NCBI GenBank assembly: GCA_905233905.1
Contig: CAJOFN010000002.1
Location: 1-59,628, forward strand
Direction of reading: 5' to 3'
Origin: an uncultured Lachnospiraceae bacterium
GTDB lineage: Bacteria > Bacillota > Clostridia > Lachnospirales > Lachnospiraceae
Length of the DNA stretch: 59,628 bases
The translations under genes and the position numbers were made by a program. Positions 39,347-48,858 of this stretch are shown in pieces. The notes under the pieces were generated by a model. The model did no database searches and was not told the origin of the DNA. It saw only the letters and a list, made by a program, of their open reading frames with translations. Numbering within the stretch: the first letter of the stretch is position 1; each line of letters begins with the position of its first letter.

Positions 39347-40546
39347 TTAATCCATTGGTTTATAGGAACCGTTCTCGATGATTACAGCCTTCGGAGCCTT
39401 ATTTACAGCACCGTTCTCATCCCACTGCATTGAGTCACCGGTGATACCGCCTTCAAAGGTAAGTGAACCCATAGCCTCTGTCAATGCCGCACCAAGCTCA
39501 TCTGTACTCATATCAGGTGTAGCGCCTGCTGCCTCAATGGCTTCCTTGATGATATAGATTGCATCATAGGCATCAGCGCCGAACTGGTTGGGAACATCTC
39601 CGTAAGCTTCTTTGTACTGTGCTACAAAGTTCTGTGTTGTCTCGTCCTCGGCATCTGCTGAAAAAGGTGTAAGGAGCATTACTCCCTCTGCCAGTGAAGT
39701 ATCAAAGCCTTCAAGGGTAAGGATACCGTCCATGCCGTCTACGCCGAAGAAAATAGGCGCATAATTCATTGACTTAGCCTGCTGAAGGATGATGGATGCT
39801 TCCTGGTAGTAAATGGGAAGGAATACAAGCTCTGCGCCGGATTCCTGAGCCTTCTGAAGCTGTGTTGAGAAGTCCGTATTGGTATCAGCGGTAAACGCTG
39901 TATCGGAAACAACCTCAAGCCCTACATTTGCGGCCTCGCTTACGAAGGTATCATGGATACCGGAGGAATAAACGCTTGAGCTGTCATAAATAACAGCTAC
40001 CTTGCTGACATTGTTCGACTCGTCATTTGCGATGTAATCAGCGGAAGCCGACCCCTGGTTGGGATCTGTAAAGCAGACCTGGTAAACATTGTCATTTCCG
40101 TCGATTACATCTGTGGAGGATGCGGACGGAGTGATCTCAAACATGCCGTCAGCCGAAGTCTCAGTAGCAACCGCTATACAGGGAGTCGTGGTAACTGTAC
40201 CCATAAGTATCTGCATACCCCAGTCCTTGAGAGAGTTGTAAGCATTTACTGACTTCTCTGCATCGTTTACATCATCTTCAAAACGGTATTCAACATTATA
40301 TCCGTTGATACCGCCGTTGGCGTTGATCTCGTCTACTGCAATCTGTGCAGCGTTGGCAACACATGAGCCGTATATTGCCGCAGCGCCGGTTGTGGGTCCG
40401 ATACCACCAATGTAGAAGCTTCCCTCACTGCTGCCTGCAGAGTCCCCGCTGCCTGATGAAGATGAACCGCCGGAACCCTGACATCCGGTGACAGCAACGG
40501 CAGTCAGCATAAGAGCCATTCCCAAACTCAACAGTCTCTTTTTCAT
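39347..40546 (-). CDS. livJ: Branched-chain amino acid ABC transporter substrate-binding lipoprotein
   Basis: Lipobox ALMLTAVAVTGCQGSGG; periplasmic binding fold (GGIGPTTGAAAIYG..., QFGADAYDAIYII). Start placed at MKKRLLSLG; the ORF track extends it to 40591. Confidence 0.93.
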   Translation of the reverse strand: MKKRLLSLGMALMLTAVAVTGCQGSGGSSSSGSGDSAGSSEGSFYIGGIGPTTGAAAIYGSCVANAAQIAVDEINANGGINGYNVEYRFEDDVNDAEKSVNAYNSLKDWGMQILMGTVTTTPCIAVATETSADGMFEITPSASSTDVIDGNDNVYQVCFTDPNQGSASADYIANDESNNVSKVAVIYDSSSVYSSGIHDTFVSEAANVGLEVVSDTAFTADTNTDFSTQLQKAQESGAELVFLPIYYQEASIILQQAKSMNYAPIFFGVDGMDGILTLEGFDTSLAEGVMLLTPFSADAEDETTQNFVAQYKEAYGDVPNQFGADAYDAIYIIKEAIEAAGATPDMSTDELGAALTEAMGSLTFEGGITGDSMQWDENGAVNKAPKAVIIENGSYKPMD

Positions 40547-40588
40547 ACTTATCCTCCTTGTAATCTGACGTAAAAGTTCAAATAAACG

Positions 40589-40621
40589 CAAAAGACGCCC
40601 TTAAAACCCCAAGAACGTCTT
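40589..40621 (-). promoter_or_regulatory. Hairpin in the livJ 5' leader
   Basis: AAAGACG ... CGTCTTT stem followed by TTTGCGTTTATTT on the minus strand, between the livJ promoter and start codon. Confidence 0.4.
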
Positions 40622-40633
40622 TGTCCGCCAGCT

Positions 40634-40662
40634 ATAATACTATTATTGCCTAATTTTGTCAA
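40634..40662 (-). promoter_or_regulatory. Sigma70 promoter of the liv operon (TTGACA-N17-TATTAT)
   Basis: -35 at 40657-40662, -10 at 40634-40639, exact 17-nt spacer. Confidence 0.75.
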
Positions 40663-40693
40663 GACTTTATGGGTTTTAAATAACAGCCCAAGC

Positions 40694-43183
40694 CTACCTA
40701 AATTGATTCACTCTCATATTCCCGTCCTTCCACCTTATGCTTATTTCTCCACATTCGATGGTGCAAAGATGCGGTAAATCCAATTCATCCATCCGCGCAA
40801 CAGCCTCCTTCCCGGGGTGACCGTACCGGTTGTTCTTCCCGGCGGATATTATGCAAAGCCGTGGCGATAAGCTCTCGAGCCATCTGCTGCAATTAGAATT
40901 ATTGCTGCCGTGGTGCGCTGCCTTTAACAGCTCTATACCATCTTCTGATATCCACTTAAGCCTGCCCTTATCTACAATCGCTTCCTCCTGTTGGGTTCCT
41001 ATATCCCCTGTAAATACAGCGGTAAAAGCCTTAGTCCCCGGACCTTGTATGTATTTAAGCCCCAGGACAAAGGAATTTTCATTCGCTCCTGTAAACTCTG
41101 AGGGATGATCAGGCGCCAGGCATTTTAAAACAAGCTTTCTTTTCTCAAAAAGCCCGGCCTGTATCACAAGCGCGTCCCCGGGCTTTACATAGCTTATCTC
41201 AACATCCTTTCCCCTGCACAGCCTTACGATATCCTCATAAGCCTTTCCCTTCTCAATTCCCTCCGCCAGAAGCAGCTTATCCACCCTGTATCCGTCTTCA
41301 AGCAGCTCCATAAAGCCGGATATGTGGTCAATATCCGTATGGCTTATCATCCACACATCAACAGACCTTATGCCTCTGCTCTTTAAAAACGGCAGCAGCG
41401 TGTATTTCGCAAGCTTGGCCTCTGAGGTGGAACCTCCGTCAATGAAATACCTTTCACCCATACCGCTGTCAATGAATATGCCATCCCCCTGCCCCACCGA
41501 AAGCATTGCTATCTCAAAGGGCGCTAAGAATCTGGCTGTAAGCACTATTAAACCAAGAACCCAGCAGCCGGCAATAAAAACTCCCTTTGGGCCTGCCCTT
41601 AAAGGAGCTTTCAGGTTCCTGAGCCTGCCTGATACAGTCCCTGCTCTGCTTAAATGCTCTTCCTCCACATCATCAAGCCAAAATTCCATGTGTTGTAGAC
41701 TTAATAAAATTATAATATAATATATTACAATTCGCAGACCATCGGGTTTTCCTGTAATAAACTGCGCTCCCGGAAGGCGTAACGTCAATGAAGCAAGCCA
41801 TTCGTAGTAGTATAGAATAAAATGACAGGGCGTAAGGATAAATGCTCCGGCAGCCGGCAATACCACTCCCAACAGTCCGCCGCAAAGCCCCAGTCCCAGG
41901 AGTATCCCGGCAAGAGGAAGCAGCAGGATATTTAAGAACAGGACATACACCGGTATCTCAAAGTAATACCATGCCACTATCGGCACCGTCGCTATCTGAA
42001 GCGCCAGGGTCCATATTACAAGGGAACAAAGTCTCTCACCGGGACTTATCCGCCATCTTTTCCTTTTATCCTTCATATGGCGCTGCTCCCAGCCTATCCG
42101 TCTGACACTCTCATATATTTCCTTTAACCTGCCGGAATAGAAGCATATTGCCGAAACTGCGCCAAAGGAAAAGATAAATGAAGCCTGTAATACTGCCAGA
42201 GGCTCGAAAAAGAGTATTATAAGCGCAGCCAGCCCCAATGCGCTTGGGGTATCATAAGCCTCTCCCAGGATCTCTGCCACAGTCAGTACGCAAAACATTA
42301 TGCAGGCGCGTATGGCAGATACCGAAGCTCCGCTCATCATGGTGTACAGAAGCACTACGCCTGTTGATGCCGGCCCTACCAGCCGCCGTGAAGCCCCCAT
42401 CGTTTTAAGCAGCCCTGCCGCAAACATGCCGACTGCCATAATATGAAGCCCTGATATAGCAAATATATGGGCCAGCCCGGTCTTCTGAAACAATTCCTTT
42501 GCCTCAGGATCGGTCAGACTCTTATCCCCTACAGTCATCATGGCGATCAGGCCGCTTTCTTCACCGGGGAGATTTCCTTCAAACACAGCACACATGGCGC
42601 GTCTTAGCCTGTAAAGCTTCTCTGCGGCCGATATTCCTGTTTTCTTAACTACAGTTATATTCTCTGCTGACAGCTTTACCGAAACGGATTTCGCCAGGTA
42701 ATAACTCTTCTCATCAAAGCCTCCCTCATTTTCCGCCTCATTCATTGGGATCACTTTGCCCAGGCCCTCTATCTCATCACCTATGGCAGCCATGTCATCT
42801 GGAACATATAACATTACATTATGTAGATTTTTATTATCTTTTGCTTTAACTTTCTTGAAATAATATATTATCTTATCGTTTTTTACTTCCTTTGACCTGA
42901 TAACTCCTCTAAAGGCGATCTCTTCCTTCTCCTGCGCATACTCCATAGCGCTGAATATGGACCCATAGACTGATTTTGTGCGCAAAAATCCCGTCAAAGC
43001 GCACAATACAAGCATAACATATGCAAAATATAATTTATATTTACTTAATTTGATTTTGTGGATATTTATAAGATCTGCCACAAGAAACAGGACAAGGGCA
43101 GCAAAGCCTGCCCCGCCTGTAAGGAAACTTAGATCACCCAGGAGAAGAGCCAAAGCAATATGCAACATTGGTCTCTTTGCCAA
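40694..43183 (-). CDS. comEC: ComEC/Rec2-family DNA internalisation protein
   Basis: Competence domain (GLAHIFAISGLHIMAVGM) and C-terminal metallo-beta-lactamase-like domain (ISHTDIDHISG, KAAHHGSNNSN). Confidence 0.94.
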   Translation of the reverse strand: MAKRPMLHIALALLLGDLSFLTGGAGFAALVLFLVADLINIHKIKLSKYKLYFAYVMLVLCALTGFLRTKSVYGSIFSAMEYAQEKEEIAFRGVIRSKEVKNDKIIYYFKKVKAKDNKNLHNVMLYVPDDMAAIGDEIEGLGKVIPMNEAENEGGFDEKSYYLAKSVSVKLSAENITVVKKTGISAAEKLYRLRRAMCAVFEGNLPGEESGLIAMMTVGDKSLTDPEAKELFQKTGLAHIFAISGLHIMAVGMFAAGLLKTMGASRRLVGPASTGVVLLYTMMSGASVSAIRACIMFCVLTVAEILGEAYDTPSALGLAALIILFFEPLAVLQASFIFSFGAVSAICFYSGRLKEIYESVRRIGWEQRHMKDKRKRWRISPGERLCSLVIWTLALQIATVPIVAWYYFEIPVYVLFLNILLLPLAGILLGLGLCGGLLGVVLPAAGAFILTPCHFILYYYEWLASLTLRLPGAQFITGKPDGLRIVIYYIIILLSLQHMEFWLDDVEEEHLSRAGTVSGRLRNLKAPLRAGPKGVFIAGCWVLGLIVLTARFLAPFEIAMLSVGQGDGIFIDSGMGERYFIDGGSTSEAKLAKYTLLPFLKSRGIRSVDVWMISHTDIDHISGFMELLEDGYRVDKLLLAEGIEKGKAYEDIVRLCRGKDVEISYVKPGDALVIQAGLFEKRKLVLKCLAPDHPSEFTGANENSFVLGLKYIQGPGTKAFTAVFTGDIGTQQEEAIVDKGRLKWISEDGIELLKAAHHGSNNSNCSRWLESLSPRLCIISAGKNNRYGHPGKEAVARMDELDLPHLCTIECGEISIRWKDGNMRVNQFR

Positions 43184-43214
43184 AAGCTCCTCCTTATATA
43201 ATTAAAGAAATATT

Positions 43215-44138
43215 TTATTTTATCACAAGACTATCATTCTTTTCATAAAGGCCGCTGACTTTATCTGTATCCGGAACCACCCCTTCAGCAGGCGTGCCCT
43301 CTATGGATAGCTCAACCTTTCCAATATCATCAAGTGATGTAAGTGAATCAACAATGCCATATACTGCCGTTTCAGTAGCAACACCTGTCTGCTGGCTTAA
43401 AAAGTTGGCATCTAACTTAACATAACAGATTCCGTCCTTGGATGTAACGGACAGTACCTTAACATTAGGAGAAAGCACCGCTTTGGCTCCATCATCAGAT
43501 CCCGGATCTCTTGCCAGATAAGTAAGTACCACGGACTCCTTGGACATGGTGTTATTAAAATGCAGCAGTCTTTTCTTTTTTATAAGCCCCTGACCGTCCT
43601 CACTGCTGTAATACATGGTAAAGGTACCGCTTTCAAGAGCCTCTTCATTCTCCCCGAAGGTATCTAAAAAGGAGTCTGATGTCATTGCTCCCACAACATT
43701 TCCATCCTTGCCCTTTAAGGGCTCATCTCCAATATAAAATACAACCGAGCTTATATAATCAAGCTGCAGGAAGGTCTTTGCCACGGCACTTCTGGTAAGT
43801 ATCTCCCTCGTCCCGGTAAGCTGGGTATATTCCGGTTCAAACCTGAGTATGAGATTGTTGTCTGCCAGGTCAAAATCGACCGTGCCAAGCTCCGCGGGGA
43901 TGGGATTGATATACTCATCATCTAATACCTCCGTAGAAAGTATGGCTAAAAGCTCCTTTATCACATCGCTTGTAACATCGGAAACCACGGTATATTCTAT
44001 CTTCTCAAGCCCGGTCTGGCTTCCGTTGATGTAATAGATGCCAAAGCTGCTGTTGTCCGCAACAAGCGCCTGACTGCAGCCGGCAGTGGCACATATTAAG
44101 ATCACAAGACCCAGAATAATGGTCATACATCTTTTCAA
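43215..44138 (-). CDS. GerMN-domain lipoprotein
   Basis: Lipobox ILICATAGCSQ; GerMN-like repeats (KELLAILST..., FLQLDYISSVVFYIGDEPL, VKLDANFLSQ). Confidence 0.8.
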   Translation of the reverse strand: MKRCMTIILGLVILICATAGCSQALVADNSSFGIYYINGSQTGLEKIEYTVVSDVTSDVIKELLAILSTEVLDDEYINPIPAELGTVDFDLADNNLILRFEPEYTQLTGTREILTRSAVAKTFLQLDYISSVVFYIGDEPLKGKDGNVVGAMTSDSFLDTFGENEEALESGTFTMYYSSEDGQGLIKKKRLLHFNNTMSKESVVLTYLARDPGSDDGAKAVLSPNVKVLSVTSKDGICYVKLDANFLSQQTGVATETAVYGIVDSLTSLDDIGKVELSIEGTPAEGVVPDTDKVSGLYEKNDSLVIK

Positions 44139-44140
44139 AA

Positions 44141-45571
44141 CTATCTGCCTTCCCTTTCTTCGATATAAGAAAGCGGTATGCGGACATCAAATACCGTTCC
44201 CTCGCCCTGTACGCTGCTCACCCTGATCTCGCCGTGGTGGAGTAATATTGCCTCCCTTGTGATGGCAAGGCCAAGCCCTGTACCGCTGATCTCCCTGGAA
44301 TGGGATTTATCCCCTCTGTAAAACCTCTCAAATACGTGGCCGATCGCTTCTTCGGAAATTCCCATGCCGTTATCTTCAACCCTTATGAAGCAATACTGAT
44401 GATCCGAATTGATGGATACATGCACCCATCCTCCGGCATTATTGTATTTGATGGCATTTTCTATAAGGTTCATTATGGCAAGGGAGAACTTGACCTCGTC
44501 AACCTCAGCCGTAACCGGCCTGAAGGATTCCATCACAAGCTCAACCTCCTGCTTTGCCGCAAGGGGCTCCAGACGCTTTAATATAAGCTCCAAAAGCTCA
44601 TTGATATTAGTAATGGTGATATTCAGATCAGCCTTTGACTTATCCATACGGACCAGAGACAGCAGATCGTTTATGGTCTTTGTTTCTCTGTCCACCTCAG
44701 TGGTGATATCCCCCATAAATTCCCTGTACATTTCAATGGGAGCATCATCCCCCATCATATTGATGGAATCCGCCAGAACCTTTATGGATGCAAGGGGCGT
44801 CTTAAGCTCGTGTGATACATTTGATACAAACTCCTGCCTGGAATCATCCAGAACACGCATCATCTGCTGATAGTGGTTAAAGCTTTCCGCTATCTCCCTT
44901 GTCTCGCTGTACGCATTGGAGGTGATGCTGCTCTCATTTGTCTTACCCAGATCATTTATGGAGGATGACAGCTCATGCAGAGGTCTTACAAGCCATCCCG
45001 AAACAAGCCCTGACAGCGCAGCCATAAGCAGTACAACAACGATCAGGCATATAAGCCCTATATTGCTGACATACTCCACTCCGGATTCCAGGGACTCCGT
45101 AGACTCCGTCATCATCATGATCCCGTGAATGGGGGTATTCTCCTCGCTCTGGGACAAAATGGGCGCAGTAATTATAAGGAAGCTGTTGTCCCTGTCGTAA
45201 TATGAGGTATTTTCACCCTGCATGGCGATAACGGCGTTTTCCCACAAGAATATCCTGCCGTCATACATTCCGTAGGTATCCTTTACAACACGAAGCTCCT
45301 CATCAGTTACCATTATCCTGCCCGCGTAGGAATCAGCAACAGAGGTAAGTTCAGCATTGATCCCCTCAGCCTCACCGTTCTCAAGGTAGCCGCTGGTGAT
45401 GATCTCTCCGGACAATAATCCGACCTGAACATTCAATCTTCTGATCTCTGATGAGATCATCTGGGATTCATAGCTTGTGATAAGCACAAAGGTGATGATA
45501 AGTGCCGGCAGAACACCGGCACCCAAAAGGAACAGCATAAATCTAAGCTGCAGACTCTTAGAAAACTTCAT
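44141..45571 (-). CDS. Two-component sensor histidine kinase (HAMP-HisKA-HATPase_c)
   Basis: FVSNVSHELKTPLASIKVL H-box, VEDNGMGISEEAIGHVFERFYRGDKSHSREISGTGLGLAI. Confidence 0.95.
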   Translation of the reverse strand: MKFSKSLQLRFMLFLLGAGVLPALIITFVLITSYESQMISSEIRRLNVQVGLLSGEIITSGYLENGEAEGINAELTSVADSYAGRIMVTDEELRVVKDTYGMYDGRIFLWENAVIAMQGENTSYYDRDNSFLIITAPILSQSEENTPIHGIMMMTESTESLESGVEYVSNIGLICLIVVVLLMAALSGLVSGWLVRPLHELSSSINDLGKTNESSITSNAYSETREIAESFNHYQQMMRVLDDSRQEFVSNVSHELKTPLASIKVLADSINMMGDDAPIEMYREFMGDITTEVDRETKTINDLLSLVRMDKSKADLNITITNINELLELILKRLEPLAAKQEVELVMESFRPVTAEVDEVKFSLAIMNLIENAIKYNNAGGWVHVSINSDHQYCFIRVEDNGMGISEEAIGHVFERFYRGDKSHSREISGTGLGLAITREAILLHHGEIRVSSVQGEGTVFDVRIPLSYIEEREGR

Positions 45572-45582
45572 GGTCTGTTATC

Positions 45583-46272
45583 CTACTGCTGGTAGTAGTA
45601 CCCAACTCCCCACTTGGTCATAACATACTTGGGCTCACTGGGCTTGGCTTCGATCTTCTCACGAAGTCTTCGGATATGTACATCAACAGTCCTCGCATCT
45701 CCGGGGTATTCCTTGCCCCATACTGCTTCCAGGAGATTTTCGCGGCTGTATACCTTTCCGGGATTGGTAACAAGCAGAAGCATCATGTCGTACTCTTTGG
45801 TGGTGAGGTTGATCTCCTTGCCTGCCACAGACAGCCTTCTGCCGTCGGTATCTATACGGACATCTCCGCTTTCGATTATAGGAGATTTCTCTACCATATC
45901 TGCTGGAGGCGCACTCCTGCGCAGTATGGCCTTTATCCTCGCCTTTACCTCAAGTATATTAAAGGGCTTTGTGATATAGTCATCCGCTCCATACTCCAGC
46001 CCCAATATCTTGTCCATATCCTCACCCTTTGCGGTGAGCATCACTATGGGAACATTGGAAAAGTCCCTTATCTGCTGGCAGACCTCAAAGCCGTCAAGCT
46101 TGGGAAGCATAACATCCAGCAGAATAATGTCGTATTGATTTTCCCTGGCAAGCGAAAGTGCCTCCTCGCCATCATATGCGCAGGTAACCTCCATGTCATC
46201 CTGTTCCAATGAGAACCGTATTCCCTTAACGATAAGCTTCTCATCATCTACTACAAGTACCTTTCTTGCCAT
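45583..46272 (-). CDS. OmpR/PhoB-family response regulator
   Basis: VLVVDDEKLIVKGI, LLDVMLPKLDG, winged-helix DNA-binding domain ending YVMTKWGVGYYYQ. Confidence 0.96.
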   Translation of the reverse strand: MARKVLVVDDEKLIVKGIRFSLEQDDMEVTCAYDGEEALSLARENQYDIILLDVMLPKLDGFEVCQQIRDFSNVPIVMLTAKGEDMDKILGLEYGADDYITKPFNILEVKARIKAILRRSAPPADMVEKSPIIESGDVRIDTDGRRLSVAGKEINLTTKEYDMMLLLVTNPGKVYSRENLLEAVWGKEYPGDARTVDVHIRRLREKIEAKPSEPKYVMTKWGVGYYYQQ

Positions 46273-46286
46273 TTTCTCCCCTTATT

Positions 46287-46904
46287 CTAAATCGTTATCT
46301 GATCCCGCAGCCGGTTTAGGGTAGCCTCTCCTATGCCGTCAACCTTAGTCAGTTCTTCTATACTGCCAAAACCGCCGTTTGCTTCGCGGTATGATATAAT
46401 AGCTGAAGCCTTTGCGTCTCCTATACCTGAAAGATTCTTAAGCCCCGCCGCGTCCGCGGTATTGATGTTGATCAAAGCACTATCCGAAGCTGTAGCCCCC
46501 GATGTCCCGCCCTCGGCAGGATTGCTTGCGGCAGCAGCACTATCGGCAGCTTCTCCCTTGCGGTAAACATACACCTTCTGACCATCGGACAGCACACCTG
46601 CCTGATTCAGCTCCTGATCATCAGCATCAGGCTTCAGTCCACCTGCCATCTCGATGACCTCAAAGACCCTTGAACCGGTCTTAAGCTCATACACTCCCGG
46701 AGCCTTCACCGCTCCGGCAGCCTGTACAAAGATAGTACCGGGAGCCTCCTGATCTGTCTCATCCTCTGCCTGTATATCCTCCTCAATGATCTCTTCCTCA
46801 GGCACCTGGGTGGATTCCAGATAAGAATTATTAGAACAGCCTGATAGAAGGAACATAAGCATAGAGCAGATCAGGGCAGTTACATAACTTATTTTCATAG
46901 ACAT
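46287..46904 (-). CDS. comEA: ComEA-family helix-hairpin-helix (SLBB + HhH) lipoprotein
   Basis: Lipobox MLMFLLSGCSN; FVQAAGAVKAPGVYELKTGSRVFEVIEMAGG; ININTADAAGLKNLSGIGDAKASAIISYREANGGF. Confidence 0.92.
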   Translation of the reverse strand: MSMKISYVTALICSMLMFLLSGCSNNSYLESTQVPEEEIIEEDIQAEDETDQEAPGTIFVQAAGAVKAPGVYELKTGSRVFEVIEMAGGLKPDADDQELNQAGVLSDGQKVYVYRKGEAADSAAAASNPAEGGTSGATASDSALININTADAAGLKNLSGIGDAKASAIISYREANGGFGSIEELTKVDGIGEATLNRLRDQITI

Positions 46905-46943
46905 ACTCCTTAAATAAAAGCATGTCCGTCTAAAGCAATTTTT

Positions 46944-46972
46944 ATTTTATCGAAAAAGGCGCCGCATTACAA
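46944..46972 (-). promoter_or_regulatory. Candidate promoter for the comEA-comEC cluster (TTGTAA-N17-TAAAAT)
   Basis: -35 at 46967-46972, -10 at 46944-46949; divergent from the tRNA-Trp promoter. Confidence 0.45.
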
Positions 46973-46980
46973 GAAAATAA

Positions 46981-47009
46981 TTGACAATGTCACAAAAAAA
47001 TGATATAAA
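46981..47009 (+). promoter_or_regulatory. Sigma70 promoter of tRNA-Trp (TTGACA-N17-TATAAA)
   Basis: TTGACA at 46981-46986 and TATAAA at 47004-47009, 17-nt spacer, about 19 nt before the tRNA. Confidence 0.8.
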
Positions 47010-47027
47010 TGTCAAGGTGTCTATCGT

Positions 47028-47100
47028 AGGGGCATAGTTCAGTTGGTAGAACGTCGGTCTCCAAAACCGAATGTCGTGGGTTCGAGTCCTGCTGCCCCTG
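47028..47100 (+). tRNA. tRNA-Trp (anticodon CCA)
   Basis: 73 nt; acceptor AGGGGCA/TGCCCCT, anticodon loop CTCCAAA, TTCGAGTC T-loop, discriminator G. Confidence 0.96.
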
Positions 47101-47107
47101 GTCAATG

Positions 47108-47147
47108 AAAAGTCCGCAGACTCAATTCGTCGAGCTTGCGGACTTTT
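47108..47147. terminator. Bidirectional terminator hairpin between tRNA-Trp and the pyrophosphatase
   Basis: AAAAGTCCGCA ... TGCGGACTTTT stem flanked by A- and T-runs. Confidence 0.75.
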
Positions 47148-47157
47148 ATCTTTTGAA

Positions 47158-48834
47158 TTACAACTGCTGTATCCCCACAGACAGCGAAGGTACCATCTGC
47201 TTCTTTCTGGATACAACCCCCTCTAAGGTCGCGGTATTGTCACCGGTAAGGACATTCTCTCCAAAGCCGCCTGAAAGCACCTGTGCCGCATTCTTACCTG
47301 CGCAGAGTATGTCAGACTTCTGCTCTATCACATTTGTAAGCATGACAAACACCATATCAATGCCCTTTTCATTCATGGCAGCCTCCAGACATTCTGAAAT
47401 GCCCGGAGAAAGAGTGTCTATCTGGTTCTGGGATACCACACTCACCTGTGATACTCCAAAATTCACCTCTGACTGTGAGAAGATCTTAAAGTCGGTAAAC
47501 AAAATCTCCTTTGACGTCTTATCCCCGAAATCACTGCCTGCCTCAAACATGGCCATTGCATGCTTTTCGTAGTCCACACCGCAATACTTTGCTAACTCCT
47601 TGCCTGCCTCAATATCCACAGGCGTGCAGGTAGGCGACTTGAACATCAGAGTATCCGAAAGGATGGCGGAAAGCATGAGCCCTGCTATATGCGGCTCTAT
47701 CTCAACGCCACATTCCTTGTACATATGGTAGATAATGGTATTGGAGCAACCCAAAGGCTGGTTCCTGAAAAATACAGGAAGATTTGTCTGATGACCGCCT
47801 ATCCTGTGATGGTCGATTATCTCCAGCACCTCCGCATTCTCTATCCCGTCAACAGCCTGTGAGAACTCATTATGATCCACCAAAATGATCTGCTTCTGAT
47901 GCATCTCCAGCAAATGCCGTCTGGAAAACATTCCCACATACTGATGCTGGTCATTTATTACCGGGAAGGATCTGTGTCTTACCTTTGCAAGAGTCTCCGT
48001 AATATCATCAATATAATCATCCTCAAAAAAGGTAATTAGCGGTCCCTTGGTCATAAAGTATTCAATGGGAATGCTCTGATTGATAAGCCTTGCCACCGTA
48101 AAAGAATCAAAGGCCGTGGTAATGACCACACAGTCAATGGCCATCGCCTCCTCGATCACCTCGGGCGGCAGGAAGCTTTCGGCAGTTACGATCATACAGG
48201 AGGGCTTGCAGCTTAACGCCACCATCTGCCTTTCTTCAACATTACCGAGGATAACAAGGTCGCCTTCATTTATGTATTCACGCATGGTGCTGTGATTACC
48301 GGCTGCAACCACAACCTTGCCCTTATCAAAGCAGGCGTTCCTGTCACCTGTGATCAGAACGCCCTCAATAGTATCAATAATATTACTGTAGGGAGTCCTG
48401 GCCCTCGAAAGCTCACGGTTGTCGATAACGTCCATGTAAGTCCTTGCAAGGTCTCCGTGAACGATCATACCCTCTAAAAGACCATCATCGTCCAATACCG
48501 GAAGTGCAACGACCTTTATCTTCTTCATAAGCTCCCAAGCGCTTTTTAAGGACATACTGCCATCAACTCCGGCTGTATGCCTGAAATCGCTGTCTTTGAC
48601 CTGGGCACCTACATTGCCTACATATTCGGGAACCTCTACCCCAAAACGCTCCAGCACATAGGAAGTCTCTCCATTCAGATCGCCGCAGCGCTTGGGAACA
48701 TATTTAATACTTCCGTTCCCTGTCTTGTTCTTGAGATTGGCATAGGTAATCGCCGCGCAGATAGCATCCGTATCAGGATTCTTGTGCCCTATCACCCACA
48801 CCTGTCTTGTCTGTTCGCTTTCCCCCATAAGCAA
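47158..48834 (-). CDS. Manganese-dependent inorganic pyrophosphatase (family II) with CBS/DRTGG insert
   Basis: VIGHKNPDTDAICAAI DHH motif, LVDHNEFSQAVDG, EIIDHHRIGGHQTN, central CBS/DRTGG-like region. Confidence 0.92.
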   Translation of the reverse strand: MLMGESEQTRQVWVIGHKNPDTDAICAAITYANLKNKTGNGSIKYVPKRCGDLNGETSYVLERFGVEVPEYVGNVGAQVKDSDFRHTAGVDGSMSLKSAWELMKKIKVVALPVLDDDGLLEGMIVHGDLARTYMDVIDNRELSRARTPYSNIIDTIEGVLITGDRNACFDKGKVVVAAGNHSTMREYINEGDLVILGNVEERQMVALSCKPSCMIVTAESFLPPEVIEEAMAIDCVVITTAFDSFTVARLINQSIPIEYFMTKGPLITFFEDDYIDDITETLAKVRHRSFPVINDQHQYVGMFSRRHLLEMHQKQIILVDHNEFSQAVDGIENAEVLEIIDHHRIGGHQTNLPVFFRNQPLGCSNTIIYHMYKECGVEIEPHIAGLMLSAILSDTLMFKSPTCTPVDIEAGKELAKYCGVDYEKHAMAMFEAGSDFGDKTSKEILFTDFKIFSQSEVNFGVSQVSVVSQNQIDTLSPGISECLEAAMNEKGIDMVFVMLTNVIEQKSDILCAGKNAAQVLSGGFGENVLTGDNTATLEGVVSRKKQMVPSLSVGIQQL

Positions 48835-48858
48835 ACCTCCTACTGTAGTCCAAACATA

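Noticed and set aside
46947-47216. Minus-strand ORF (MYPERSRWYLRC...SRTRTHDIRFWRPTFYQLNYAPT)
   Set aside because: It is antisense to tRNA-Trp and its terminator; the peptide is a typical artefact of translating a tRNA in reverse.
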